Shown here piece after piece: positions 10,701-22,490 of a DNA stretch of 64,000 nucleotides (the stretch's first letter is position 1; every line of letters starts with the position of its first letter). The stretch is from NCBI RefSeq assembly GCF_029407905.1, contig NC_073624.1, positions 7,204,501 through 7,268,500 of the forward strand, read 5' to 3'. The position numbers and the translations under genes are program-made. The notes beneath the pieces are model-generated. The model saw only the letters and a program-made list of their open reading frames with translations, ran no database searches and was not told the DNA's origin. The DNA is from Bubalus kerabau (lineage: Eukaryota; Chordata; Mammalia; Artiodactyla; Bovidae).

Positions 10701-13700
10701 TTGTAATAACTTTTAATGGAGTAGAACCTGTAAAAATACTGAATCACTATGCTGCACACCTGAAACTAACATTAAAAACAAAAAAAAGAGAGTAACTTTT
10801 CAAAAGAGTCAGCTGTATTTGATGGGATGAGTCTACTTCCTTTCATCTCCTTCTCTTGAAACTCAGTCTTTTATCCCCACCACTTGACCAAAAGAGCTTT
10901 TACCCAGCTCTCTGAGGGCTGGTCTCCACGCTGCTAAGTTTGGCGGCCAATTCCCAGCCCCACCTTCCTGACCCTCCAGCGGCGTCCGATGGCACGTCCA
11001 CTCTCCTTCCTGTCACATGGCCTCAGGGAACTGATTCTCTCTTGGGTCTGCTACTACTCCACTGACTGATCCCTCTTGGGGTGCTCTGTGAGCTCCTCCT
11101 CACTCTCTCATCTCTAACTGCAGGCCCATCCCAGACCACCGCTCTATCTGCCCCGTCCCCCTGCCCCCTGGAGTGATGGGACATGGTCTGTCATCGGCAC
11201 GACTCTCACATTTGCAGCTCTGGCTTTCATAAGCTCTCCCCTGAAATCTAGTCCTCCTCCCTGACATCAGTCAAGTCAAAATCAGTTACCTCCTTGACAT
11301 CTTCATTCAGATGCCCATTAGGTCCAGAAACAAGGCATTGATCCCCAATCCAGCCCTCAAACTCGCCCCACCACTTTGCCCATCTGGTGGAAAACAGCAA
11401 CCCCATTCTTCCAAAATTGTCAAGTCATCCTTAATGCCTCTCTTTCACTCCATATTTGCTTCCTTAGTAAATTTTACTGGCTCTGCCTTCAAAACAGAAC
11501 CAAAATCTCACCATTCCCAACAGCCTCACTGTTGTCACCCTGGTTCAAGCCACTGTTAACTCCAAACGGACCAGCACAGCGGTCTCCTCACCAGGATCTG
11601 TCTCCACTCTGGTCCTCACACTATTTGCCACGCGGCTGCCAGGCTGACCCCTAAAAGGGCTAAGTCAGAGCCCCTGGCCCTGCTCCTCTGGGTCCCGGAG
11701 TAAACACCAAAGCCCTGGAAAAGACCTGCAAGGGATCTTATGATCTGGACTACAACTCTGACCTCCCCTTCCCATGCTCCTGCCCTTCCAAATACGCTTC
11801 CAACTCAGGGCCTTTGCACTCGCTGCCCCTCCAGTCTGGAAAGTTCTTCCCCCAGAGATAGGGCTGGCTTGCTTGCTGCTTTCAGGTCTTTGCAGTTGGA
11901 ACCTCCTGTGTCCAAGTCACATGAAAAGCAACGATATCCTCACCTTATCCCTGGAATTCCTTAACCACGTGCCTCTGCCTTTTCCTCCATCACCCTTGTC
12001 ACCATCTACCATGGATTTTTTATTGACTGTCTGTCTCCTCTAACCAGAATGCCTTTCCCAGGTGGGCAGAGCCGGAGGGCTTCTCTGGTGGCTGGGATTC
12101 AGCAGATGCTCACTAAACGTTGAATGAAGGCATGCGCTCTGCCTCTGAGCCTTCATGCAAGCCAGTCCCTCTCCCTGGAAGGTCTTCCCTGAGATGGTCC
12201 ACCCGGCAACTCTTACTTGTCCCAGAGCCTTGGCCACCTGCTTCCACAGGTTTCCTCTCATGGGTCCCATGGCTCATGACACTTCCCTCTTCCACTGGTT
12301 CCAATGATCACGCTCGACTGGGACTGTCCTCCTCTGGTACCTTCCCCAGCAGTCTGTAAGCATCTGAACAGCAGGGAGAGGGCCAGCTCCCTTTGGACGG
12401 GGACAGTGGCCAGCCCAAAGCCTGATACAAGCTGGCTCTAGTATCATAAGTAGGGGCCCTCCCAGAATACCCACTGGTATGGAGGCAGTGCATGGGGCGA
12501 GCTGAGTAAACCTGGGCTGCTGCTGGCCTCCCCAAGTGGATACCTCAAAGAAACTGCCAGGATAGGCCCTGGGCCCCAGAGAACTTGATGGGGGCTCTCC
12601 CATCTCACCTCGCCCACCCTGTCCAGCCCCCAGGGGCCCAGGAGGCCAGGACTGAGCCCAGCGTGGACTTCATGGACAGAAATTCTGGTCCCCCAGCCCA
12701 TCCACCCTGCACCGGGCTGGGAGCCAGGCAGGACCGGGGTATTTGGGGTGGGGGCAGGGGCTGGCCTCCCAGGAGCCCTACAATGCAGGTTCCACGAGGG
12801 GCCGGTGCTGCGCAATAGAGCACAGATGACCTTTAAAAAAAAAAGGTCATCTCAGAAACGTGCTGGCGGAGGGGTCTACACTGGATACTGAAAAGTGAGT
12901 AAAATCTTGGGACCGTCCCCAGCTGATGAGAAGGGAAGTGTGCTGCTTCTGTACGGCTATATCCAAGCAGAGCATATTACGATGACACTAAATCACACCT
13001 CTCTGGAGCCTGTTCTCTCTGAGGCCCACCTCCTGTGGGAGAGGCATTCATTTCATGATCTACAGGGCAAGGAGAGCCAGCATCACAGCAGGAAAACATC
13101 TCCATGAGAGCCCGCGCTGGGAAAGGCAACCTGCCACAGCCTGGAGCCTGCCTGCGTGTCCCTGCCGGGTACACCAAGAATCAGTCCTGCTGCTCTTGTC
13201 CAGGCTGTTTATCAGGGCTGTGGTGGCAGCAGGCCGCAGTGCCGGGTGTGTCATCTTGGTTTCACATGAAGGGGAGGCAGCTATGCTAGTGTGAAAAAGC
13301 GTATCGCCCACTCCATCACCTGAAGCAAAGCCACTAGTTCAACAGGGCCCTCGAGTCAGAGGTTCCTCTACTCAGGAACGCCACTGATTGTTCACCTGAA
13401 TGAAGCGCTAATGGTGCTCTTAACCAAGCTGGCCTGACTGCTCTCCTTTGAAGGGCCTGCATCTAAGGCCGGCCCTTGGGTGGCGTCTCGGAACTTGGCC
13501 CTTGGCTGGTGTCTGGGAACCAGGATTCTGGGAGGGATTTCCATTACCCTGACTGATAAGAGTGGCGCCCTGTGCCTAAACCGTACAAAAGTGTGGTTTA
13601 TGCCACAAACACGTGCTTCCCTTCTGGAGTGTGGAATTTTGGTATGTATTAGGCAGAGGGTCGGAGAAGGCAATGGCACCCCACTCCAGTACTCCTGCCT

Positions 13701-16700
13701 GGAAAATCCCATTGACGGAGGAGCCTGGTGGGCTGCAGTCCATGGGGTCGCGAAGAGTCGGACACGACTGAGCGACTTCCCTTCCACTTTTCACTTTCAT
13801 GCATTGGAGAAGGAAACGGCAACCCAAGCCAGTGTTCTTGCCTGGAGAATCCCAGGGATGGTGGAGCCTGGTGGGCTGCCATCTATGGGGTCACACAGAG
13901 TCGGACACGACTGAAGCAACTTAGCAGCAGCAGCAGGCAGAGGGTGCCTATGTGACCGGTCCCTGGTAAAACCTCTGGGTGCTGCGTCTTTAACCGGCCC
14001 TCCTAATAGATGACTTCTCACACATGTTTTCATAACCTGTTGCTGGGGGAATAAAGTGTGCCCAGTGTGACTCCACTGGGAGAGACACGTCAAAGCTTGT
14101 GTCCAGGTTCCCTTAGACTTCATCCCAGGAGCCTTTTACCTTTTTTACTGCTGATTTTATTGTGGATCCTTGCACTGTAATAAATTAGAGCCTTGAGGAC
14201 AACAACACACAGGAGTATTAACCAGTGACTCACAGGACTCAGTCCTCCCAGCAAATCACCAACCTGGGGGTGGGTTTCTATGGGCAGCAGCAGCCATCCA
14301 GCCCCAGGGATGATGCTGGGAGACCAACTGTCATAAAGTCCAGTAAGACAACAACCTGAATTAAAAGCCGTGACTCTTGCCTAGATGGTATTTCTAGCGA
14401 CCAGGCATGCTGTATTCTTACTGACTGTTGTCAGCGTCCTAGCCATCTGGTCTGGCAGATAAGCAGCCTGCAAACTGGCAGGTCACACATGGCCATCCCT
14501 CTCGGGGGCCATGACCTGTGGAAACAAACCGTGGTTGACAACAGGACAGTCTGGGTCGCTCGTTTAGATGCCCATAGCTAATTCTCTGATGAGACTGACC
14601 AGAATCAAACTGCTGATCGAGCCGACACTGCCCAGTTGACTGGCACTGCCACCTATACGTGTCACTGTACTAGATATGGCAGTACACCCACCACCACGGA
14701 CTGACATAAAGCAGAGGACTCTGAATCTCTGATTCAACCACCTAGAGACCCTGGATGGAACAGTATGGCCCAAGATCATCAGAATAATGATCACCTGGGG
14801 GACTTCCCTGGCACTCCAGTGGTTAAGACTCCACACTTCTACTGCAGCGGGCATGGGTTCGATCCCTGGTCAGGGAACAAAGATCTCACATGCTACATGG
14901 CACACCCCGCTTCTCCAAAAAAATAATAATGACCACTTGGCTAAGTACACTCCTTGCCAAGTCCCCTTATAGTGGCCCATGTGGGCCAAGATGGGAAATA
15001 GGTGTCTGTGAAAATTTTGCAAAAAATGCTCTTGTCCCACTCACTTCTAACCCTTTCAGACAAAAAGTCTAGGTAAAAGTAGGGAATAACTGGAGAAAAG
15101 TGAAATTATAGGTCCTGGGATGTGACATGTTGATTTTGCAGCAATATTCTAGGGAGGGACTGCCTTAGCCCCCAGGAGGCATGTGGAACAATTAATTCTC
15201 TTTGTCCCTTACAGGCCAGCACTGCCGCCTGGCCAAACAATCCTAGGGTTCGTGCAAGCCAAGTGGCAGCTGCAGTTGAGTCAGACCAACTGTCCAGTGT
15301 GTCATTCTCAACCACGTGACAGGAAAATTCACATAGACGAGGTCACTGCGAAACTATTTGGCTCTGCCTGCTGCCATCAAAGGCAGCTCCCGAAGTAACC
15401 CCGCACAGACACACAGACCAGTACAACCTTGCCTCAGTCCAATCTTGGTATGAATCCTTCCGCCTGTCCTGATCCCTGATCGACCTTGGGTTATACCACA
15501 TAGGGCAACTGAGGCAACTGAGCAACTCCTAAACTCCATGGTAACACTGCCCCCATTGTTTAGCTCAAACAATGCAGTGGTGACCCAAATCAAGTGGGAG
15601 ACAGTGGACCATGGAATGCCTCCCCGATGCAGATGAAGATGGCTTTGGGTCTACCTACTGGCCCCAGTATCAGGCTTCCCCAATGGCTCAGTGGTAAAGA
15701 ATCTGCCTGCAATGCAGGAGACTCAGGAGATGCAGGTTCGATCCCTGAGTTGGAAAAATCCCCTGGAGAAGGAAATGGCAACCCACTCCAGTATTCCTGC
15801 CTGGAAAATCCTATGCTCAGAGGAGCCTGGCATGCTATAGTCTGTGGGGTTGCAAAAAGCCGAACATGACTGAGCAACTGAACACACACACAAACTGGCC
15901 CTGGTAGCCACTAGCAATGACACTGAAGATCAGCAGCTCAGTCTAAACTCTTGTGTGGGTACTAAGAGATCATAGATTGGTCTCAGATGACATCCTGATT
16001 TTCTAATATAAGATCTACTGATCCCCTAGGACTTATCAGAGCTGGTTGAGTTCAGGACCCTGGAGCATATGGTTAAGATCAACACTGCACGTGGCCTCAT
16101 CTTGCTAGTTACAGTCCTACTGACAGCAGTCTTAGACGAACTAAACAAACGTGGTCCTAGTCTCTTCGGATCAGATTATGATACGGAATAAGGCATTCAT
16201 GTAGAAATGTTAGTTAAGCCAAGACACACAGGGCTGGTGGATGGACTGGTGTGTGTGTGTGGTGGTGGTGGGAGTGTGTATAGAATCCTCTCTATGGCCC
16301 TGAGCGTCCCTGCATTCTTGCTGGGTACACCTGACCCCTCTGTACCTGGGCCATTTCTCAGGTTGTGCTTACAGAAAGCAACCTTGAAGGATGAGGTGAT
16401 GTCTGTCTACAAACAAAGACCAGGTTTGCTTCTGTTCACTATAAAGGTGGTGGATTTCCCAAGCTTGGTGTTCCTCAACTTGATACAAACCCACTGGCAT
16501 CTGTCTGGACCCCTCTGCTTCACCTCTCTCCCCCAACCAAGACTTGGGAAATAAGGCAAACACGTATGACCAGGTTAACAGCAACTGCTTTCACTGTAAT
16601 GAACTCTGATGTCTCTAACCTGTCAGCATCCATGAAACAGCAGCAAAATCCTAGACCTTCAGCAGTACCCCCCGACACCTGGGGAGAGCTTGTCCTTTGT

Positions 16701-19700
16701 GGAGGCCAGTCCTCCAGCCCTTCCTGCCCGGCCACTCTGACCCCACCCTCCCCTCTGCTGTCTGTCCTGCTCCCCCTGCGGCCTCCAGCCCTCAGAGCCC
16801 ACTTCAGCTCTAGGATGAGAACACGAGCAGAAACGTGGGACAGAAAGCTGGTTAGGTAGGCTCAAGGGCAGAGAAGCAGGGCCTGACCTCCCATGGCTTC
16901 CCTACCATTCACCTGGTGTGAACAGTGCCTACTGTGTCCTGGGATGGACGTCTTCATAGCCCCTGACTGCCCCTCATAGCTGAGGTTCACCCTGCATGGA
17001 CAGAGAGGAAGCTAAGCCTAAGACAGGGCCAGCAGCTTGCCCAGAGGTACCAGTGAGTGAGAGGTAGGTTAGACCCAGACCCAGGCATTTCTGGCTCCAA
17101 GTCCAAAGCCCTCACACTCCACTCTAGGTGCTGCTGCTCCTGCTGGTCCTGGCCTCCCAGGGCCCGGCAGACACAGTGCAGACAGGGCCACAGGCCCCAG
17201 CAGCTCACCTCTGTGCGGTCTACTTTAAATGGGTTCTGGAAGTCAGAGTGTTTCTCGCTGATCCCCAGCTCCTGGGCCATCTGCGGATAAGGAAAAGCTA
17301 GTCATCCTCTGCCTTCTCCCGCATCTTGCTCACCCGCAGGCCATTCCCTCCAAGGCTGGGATGGATGTGGGCCAGGTGATGACCCCCAGGCACCAAGGTC
17401 AACACAGAAGCCCTTGAAATGGCACCTCAAGGTGGCCCGAGGCTTATCACAGAAAATGCAACCAAGGGTTGACATTCAGGCCCCACTGAAGCAGGCTCAT
17501 GGTGCAATCACATAGAGGGCTCCCGGACCTCCTCCGCCCCAGTCCTTACCAGGCCGAGGATGGGTGAGTGGGGGCCCTGGTCAAAGACGCCAGACTGGTT
17601 GCAGAAGCTGATGCCCCAGCGAATGAGGAGGTTCCAGTTGGAGTTGTGGTCAAAGTAGTGGTGCACGATCCTCGGGAAGCGCAGCACCACGTCGCCGAAG
17701 AAGGCCGTGTTCTCCACCACTTGGGAGAAAGCTGGCGAGAGGACTCTGGTGAGCGGCTGGCAGAGATGGCCCTCTGCAGCCTCCTGGCCAGCCCTACACA
17801 CCCTCCAGAGGACAGCGACAAGCCCACTAACCAGAGAAGGGAACAGTGCCTGCTGCACACAGGCTGACCACATGTGCAGTGAGTACTGAGGGATTCCTGT
17901 CACCGAATCATCAAAACCACCTTCAGAGTGAGATGTGGCTGTAATTCCCATTTCACACATGGGAAACTGAAGCTGACAGCTAGTGAGCAGCAAACCTGGG
18001 CTGCAAACCTAGGTCTGCCTGACTCCAAAGGACATGCTTCTTCTCCCGTACCTCGCAGCTCAGAAGACTCGTTTGCCATGGAGACCAGAGAGGGGTGCCA
18101 TTGCACAGATGGAGGCATATGCATCCCATGAGGCTTTGTTGGGTCTAACCTCCCCAACTTGGTACCATAATGTCCAGAGCTGGGCCCTGGTGTTAACTAG
18201 TGTCTGTGAGGGGTCAGTTCTGTTAGGATGGCCAGGGAACACATCAGGGCTTGTTTTCTTTTTAGTATATGTCCAATTTTATTTTAAATGCTTAAGTTCT
18301 TATTTTGAAATAACTTTAGACTTACATAATACACCACACAATTCCTTTACTCGGCTTCCTCTAATATTATCATCCTTATATAACCATTGTACAAACCATC
18401 TAAGACAGGAAATTAACATCAATACAACACTATTAACTAATCCCTAGACCTTATTTGATTTTGGTCAGTTTTTCCACCAATATCTTTTATTCAACAGATG
18501 AGTTTGAGTTTAGTGTCCATTACAGTGGCAGGTTCCCCTGACCCAGGCTAGCGTGAAGAATACTAACTATACACCCAGCCCTGGTTGAGGTGGGGAGGCC
18601 TATTTGAGTGACCCCCATAGATAAGGCCCACGTCCTTACCAGCACTGGCCAGACCACACAAAGAGATAAGGGGACTCCTCCAAAGATATGCCAGGCTGGG
18701 TCTGAGACAAGTGGGGCAGGGACCTCTGGGCTTCAGAACAATCCTGAATCACAAAGAACTCAGGAATTCACTAGGTTTATAGGTAAGAGCCAGGCAAACC
18801 ACCTGTCCTCCTTCCCTTGGAAACTGGAGTTGATGGTGCCTTCTTCAGTTACAGTGGAGATTAGAGATGGTATCTGCCCAGCATTCAATATGTAAAGGCT
18901 ACTTCTGTCCTGTCTCAGACAGTGTGACCTAACACACTTTATTGTTAGAATGTAACCAGTTAATGGGGAGAAATTACCACTGGAGAGAAATTCCTGGAAG
19001 AGGAGATGAAGGGATATAGAATATTCTTTTATTTATGTTGGTCCCACCTTGTCTCAAAAAGGATTTAAGGAGGTCAAGGCTTTTAGAACAGCAGTAAAGA
19101 GTGCTGGTAACTGCTCCCATGGACCAGTCACTTCAATAGACCTCAGTTTTTTTCTTCTATAAATGGAAACCACCCTTGCCATCTCTACCAGAAGGGTCAG
19201 GGTGGTGAAGGCAAGGATTGCGGGACTGGAGGTGGGCAAAGGCTCCTCCCTGATTCTCCTGCCCCAAGCACAGGACAACACTACGTAATGTATGTGTGTC
19301 AGGGATACAGAACCTGGCTCTGAAACGAGCCTAGAAACACTCAGAGAATCTTATACTGAGTGCCCAACCACCCAAGAGACTCCTTGAAGGTGCTGCAAGA
19401 GGGCATTCCCAGAGAGGAAAAGAAGAGTGACAAGAACAAGAGGGAAGGAGCAGCTGGAGAAGATCAAGGTTGCAGTGGGGGGAAGACCATACCATCCTTC
19501 AGTTTCTCGTCCTGAGGGAAGGGCCCATCTGGGAGCACACCTGCAGCAGTGAGCACTGTCCGGGAGTCCTCCAGCACCTGAGGGAAGCCCGCCTGGGCTG
19601 AGTGGCTTTGCCAAGGTCTTCCAGACCAGCCCCAGCCCTGTTTACTGAGGCCCTATTTCAAATCTTCTGTGGGTTCGCTTCCCCTTCACTGAACACCATC

Positions 19701-20716
19701 CCCGTGGGGAACTTCTACTCATCCATCAGTGCCCAGATCAAAGACCAGGCCTGCCATGAGCTGCCCTTTGCCTGCGTGCACCTTAAAGAGCCCCTTGAGC
19801 ATGACATCCAGGATCTTGTACTGCTGGTGGACATCGTTCAGCTGTGCTAGGTTTTTCAGTGCCAACAGCTGCTCCCTCCGCTTCACCTCAAACATCTTCT
19901 TGTCTGAGCACCATTAAGTTAAGGAGCTGGCACCAATTCTCCTGCTTGGACAATCCAGTGGTCCTGATCCAGAGGGCCCATTCCTGGCCAGCAAGTCTCT
20001 GCAAGGGGCATAGATGTGCATGTCTGGGACTTCCCAGAGAATTAATAAGCTGTCTGAGAAGCATATGAATCCCACAACATATCATTATTTCACAGAGGAT
20101 TCCACACGCAACAGCCTGAATACAACTGTCAGGACCTGGCTTCTGCCCTCCCCTTCCCTCCCTGTGGTCTTTCCACCATCTTCCACAACCCTTCACTGTT
20201 CCCAAAACCTCCGCTCCTCTGCTCACACAGTACACTCTGCCTGGGGTGCCCTCCCACCCTTCTCTATGAGTTTCCACTCTTTCAAGACCCGGTTTTTTAG
20301 CGGTAGCCCAAAATGCCAGGATTTGGTCTCCACCCAGGGTCTCACACAGAAAGTGCTAGGTACATGTAAAATCCTCAGGGTCCTCATGGTCCTGAAATAT
20401 ATGCCTTGCCTTCTCAATTTGTATGGGAAAACTGAGGCTCAGAAGGGAACTGACTTGATCAAGATCTGGTTAGAGTGCATTACTTTTTCTCCCCAATTTC
20501 TACTGGTTGAGGGGGGTGGGTCCTCCTCTACCCTGGAATCCCCCAAGCAACTGTGGGTACAGAGAGACCTCATTTATAGATCCCTCTAAAATACCTCCAA
20601 CCCCAAAGGATACAGATCTCCAGGCTCGGGTCCAGGGAGGTCCTCAGGGTGTCTGTGACTCCTGTTCCAGACAATAGCAGGACAGACATGGAGGTCAGGA
20701 ACTGAAGAAGGTCCAT
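7625..20716 (-). CDS. CCDC134: CCDC134, complete coding region (six coding exons)
   Basis: CCDC134 is a small secretory-pathway protein. It is retained in the ER lumen and has been linked to GRP94/HSP90B1 folding, MAPK signalling and bone disease. Six coding exons at 20,716-20,614, 19,903-19,782, 19,577-19,493, 17,731-17,550, 17,280-17,209 and 7,750-7,625 join in phase to 690 bases, i.e. 229 residues plus stop, which is the known mammalian length. Visible features: an N-terminal signal peptide (residues about 1-22, MDLLQF then a Leu-rich core), a basic/acidic coiled-coil-prone middle, an NQS glycosylation sequon in the fourth coding exon, a Lys/Arg/Glu-rich tail, and a C-terminal QSEL resembling an ER-retrieval signal. 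The frame is intact with no disabling change. The promoter is the CpG island near 22.3 kb. The 9.5 kb last intron holds most of the length. Confidence 0.97.
8820..9270 (-). repeat. Probable ancient L2-like LINE fragment
   Basis: Wording such as ctctgcacatgctgtgcccc, cagaatgctcttcccggtcc and the following segment resemble the reversed 3' part of L2 elements. Divergence is high, so the family call is tentative. Confidence 0.4.
10388..10662 (-). mobile_element. Bov-A2 SINE with target-site duplication
   Basis: Starts ctgctgctgctgctgctaag, has both Bov-A monomers, and ends ggggtgccattgtcttctcc. The flanking copies of tatactgcac just before and after mark a roughly 10-base target-site duplication, so the insertion is well preserved. 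Confidence 0.93.
10680..10790 (+). mobile_element. L1 3'-end fragment
   Basis: The wording gctgcacacctgaaactaac followed by an A-rich tail (aaaaacaaaaaaaagag) is typical of ruminant L1 3' ends. The Bov-A2 element at 10,388-10,662 sits immediately 5' of it and probably inserted into it. Confidence 0.55.
11240..12040 (-). repeat. Probable ancient L2-like LINE fragment
   Basis: Reversed L2-like wording is seen, including cttccaactcagggcctttg and ctgcccctccagtctggaaag. It is strongly diverged, with boundaries approximate. Confidence 0.4.
13663..13936 (+). mobile_element. Bov-A2 SINE with target-site duplication
   Basis: Reads ggagaaggcaatggcacccc at the left and ends with agcagcagcagcag. Two gtcggacacgactga motifs mark the two monomers. 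The direct repeat aggcagaggg flanks both ends (13,651-13,660 and just after 13,934). Confidence 0.93.
14797..14930 (+). mobile_element. tRNA-derived SINE (CHR-type)
   Basis: Begins ggggacttccctggcactcc, with a B-box-like gggttcgatccctggtcagg and an A-rich end with aataataatg. It lacks the BovB-derived tail of Bov-tA. Confidence 0.8.
15673..15882 (+). mobile_element. Bov-tA SINE
   Basis: Complete head (ggcttccccaatggctcagt; ggttcgatccctgagttgg), body (ggagaaggaaatggcaaccc) and tail (gaacatgactgagcaactga). Confidence 0.92.
17209..17280 (-). CDS. CCDC134: CCDC134 coding exon 5
   Basis: Acceptor ATCCGCAG|ATG and donor GAG|GTGAGC enclose 24 whole codons: MAQELGISEKHSDFQNPFKV then DRTE. Phase 0 at both ends fits the neighbouring exons. 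The leading ATG is internal, not a start. Confidence 0.96.
17550..17731 (-). CDS. CCDC134: CCDC134 coding exon 4
   Basis: Acceptor CTCGCCAG|CT and donor CTG|GTAAGG enclose 60 codons after the split Ala. It includes VVENTAFFGDVVLRFPRIVH, YFDHNSNWNLLIRWGISFCN and QSGVFDQGPHSPILGL. The NQS tripeptide is a possible N-glycosylation sequon, consistent with an ER-lumen protein. This is the most conserved part of the family. Confidence 0.97.
17732..19492 (-). other. CCDC134: CCDC134 intron with L1 fragment
   Basis: No exon signals are seen. An old L1M-type 3' fragment covers about 18,255-18,495. The rest is unique-looking sequence. Confidence 0.6.
18255..18495 (-). mobile_element. Old L1M-type 3'UTR fragment
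   Basis: Contains the reversed L1 3'UTR phrases ataactttagacttacataa, ttatataaccattgtacaaa and aatacaacactattaactaa. It is strongly diverged. Confidence 0.6.
19493..19577 (-). CDS. CCDC134: CCDC134 coding exon 3
   Basis: Acceptor CCCTCAG|GTG and donor GATG|GTATGG enclose 28 codons plus one base: VLEDSRTVLTAAGVLPDGPF then PQDEKLKD. The last base G pairs with CT of the next exon to make Ala. Confidence 0.96.
19782..19903 (-). CDS. CCDC134: CCDC134 coding exon 2
   Basis: Acceptor TGCTCAG|AC and donor AAG|GTGCAC enclose YKKMFEVKRREQLLALKNLA followed by QLNDVHQQYKILDVMLKGLF and K. This is the predicted coiled-coil segment that gives the protein its name. Confidence 0.96.
19904..20613 (-). other. 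CCDC134: CCDC134 intron with L2-like fragment
   Basis: Roughly 20,130-20,320 resembles a reversed L2-type ancient repeat (tgctcacacagtacactctg; ctggggtgccctcccaccct). No further exon is seen. Confidence 0.5.
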
Positions 20717-20732
20717 ATCCAAGACTCTGGAG
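20614..20732 (-). CDS. CCDC134: CCDC134 coding exon 1 (start codon and signal peptide)
   Basis: Acceptor CTCTTAG|CTCC is followed by 16 bases of 5'UTR, then ATG at 20,716-20,714. The coding part, 20,614-20,716, encodes MDLLQFLTSMSVLLLSGTGV then TDTLRTSLDPSLEI plus one base. The hydrophobic Leu/Val core is a signal peptide, cleaved probably around residue 22. The donor is the weak T|GTATCC. Confidence 0.95.
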
Positions 20733-22189
20733 CTAAGAGAGCAACCCAGTGAAAGAAGGTGAGATCCAGAGCTTGGTGTTATATAAAACAGAAAGTGAAC
20801 TGAAAAGCAACTTCCCCTGACATGACACAGCCTCCAAATACCGGGAAGCCAGCTTTCGGAATCCCTGAAGCCCCAGTCCCTAGCCCAGGGCCAGAGACCA
20901 AGAGACACATGGTGAAGACATGGAATGATGGGAGGAAGAAAGATAAATGTCAGCACAGCAGGGATGCTCAGAGAACTGGTCTGGAACCCTGTGCTGGAGC
21001 CCTGGCTGTGCCTGACTTCAGGACCTACAGAAGGCAAACTGCTCAGCCTCTCTGAGCTTCATCTTCCTCACTGCAAAATGAGGATAAGGAGGTCATCTCC
21101 CTGTTGCAGAGACAGAGACCTGGGTGAGGCACTGTGCCTGAGGAAGGAGGGTCAACATCCTTCCCCCTCACTTCCCCCACCCTGGCCTTCCAGGAGGCCC
21201 AGGGAGTCAAAAACGTGAAATTTGTAGGGTTTCCTGCTTTTCCTGACTTCTGTCATCAGAAAGGAAGAAGGGTGCGGGGTGGGAAGGGAGGCAAGGCAGT
21301 TTTGGGGTAAGACGGCTGTTACTCTCCTAGGAACCACAGGCACCACAAGCAACACCTGTTTCTATCTAGGCAACATTCCCCAACTATTTACCGAGTAACT
21401 TTCATGTTCCTTGAATGTTCTGGAGCCAGGAATACAGCAGGAACAACATTCCCTGCATCCTTCTATCTCTAGTAGGGTTAAGAGACAGCCAACAAAGTTG
21501 TAAAATAAGCACAGAAGGATAAGAGGGAGTCAGCATAAGTGTGATATTAAAACCAGCAGTCAAAGGAGGCCTCTACTCAGATGACAGCTGCCCAATTTTA
21601 CCAACGTGTAGATGAATGCACAGAAAAATGAGGTGACTGCCCAAATCACTTACAGATCACTCATAGATTTTCCAGTTAAACTAAGAGTCTTAATGAACAG
21701 GCTATCTCAGAGCTGGCCACTGTTCTACCGGGACACCTGCCTCAGGGGAGAGATGCTCAGTTCTTGACAGTGACCGCTCACAGAGGTCAACCAGAGAACC
21801 AACTCTGTCCCGTGCAGATCAGACAACTGAAGCCCATAGAATGTGAGGAAATAGTTCAAGCTCATCCAGAGCCCTACGTTCCACCGTCATATTCCAGACT
21901 CAAGGGAACCAAACCCTGGTTAAGGCGAAACTTGGGAGTCAGGGAATATCAGATGGCCGGTAATGACTGAAGCGGGGAAGAAGTGGGAAATGAGAGAGGT
22001 GACTTGGTGGTGGGTTCTGAGCGGGCCACTCGGGCTTGCAGACCAAGGATGCCACCCGTGCCTTTAGAGATCCTAGAGGGGAGTCTTTCCAATGAGGTCC
22101 GCGAATCCCACACCCCACCCCCTGTAGCCAGTTCTGGGCCCTCGGTCCCTCCTCCCGCCCTCCAAAGGTGTCTGCTTGCCCACGGCCCT

Positions 22190-22490
22190 CGCCGTACCTA
22201 CCGGGCCAGGCGGGCGGGGGGGACTGGAGTCAGGCAGCAACAGACTCGAGGGTCTACTAGCGACCAGCAGAGCCGTGGATTCTCATAGAATGCCCGCAAG
22301 TAGCAGCACACGGACCGCCGATTACTGTCCCCGCCCACCGTGCCACTCCTGACCAACGAGCGCAGGCCGCGACGGCCGCTCCTTGACCTCACTTCCGGCC
22401 CCGCCCAGTAGGCGGAGGCATCTGCCGGGCCTGAGGTCCGTGGGATTCCGGTCCCGCCCACCTTGCCGGTCCGCTAGCGCACTTGTCGCG
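22190..22490 (-). promoter_or_regulatory. CCDC134: CCDC134 CpG-island promoter with ETS and GC-box sites
   Basis: CpG-rich block with an ETS/GABP site (ACTTCCGG at 22,391-22,398), an adjacent GC box (ccccgccc) and a second ATTCCGG/cccgccc pair near 22,446-22,458. It has no TATA box. This is typical of a housekeeping promoter, and it lies just upstream of the first CCDC134 exon. Confidence 0.75.
22198..22420 (-). other. CCDC134: CCDC134 non-coding exon 1 (inferred)
   Basis: Donor-like signals in gene orientation occur at CCCG|GTAGGT (22,201-22,200) and TAG|GTACGG (22,197-22,196). One of these should join to the acceptor at 20,733. The start site within the GC-rich block is not fixed, so both exon ends are approximate. 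Confidence 0.5.

Larger units (their letters stand above)
7751..17208 (-). other. CCDC134: CCDC134 last intron (9.5 kb), repeat-bearing
   Basis: Apart from the SINEs and the L1 tail listed separately, the sequence is moderately GC-rich. 8,820-9,270 and 11,240-12,040 resemble reversed L2/MIR-type ancient repeats (phrases such as cagggcctttgcactcgctg). No additional exon with good splice sites and a conserved-looking frame was found. Confidence 0.6.
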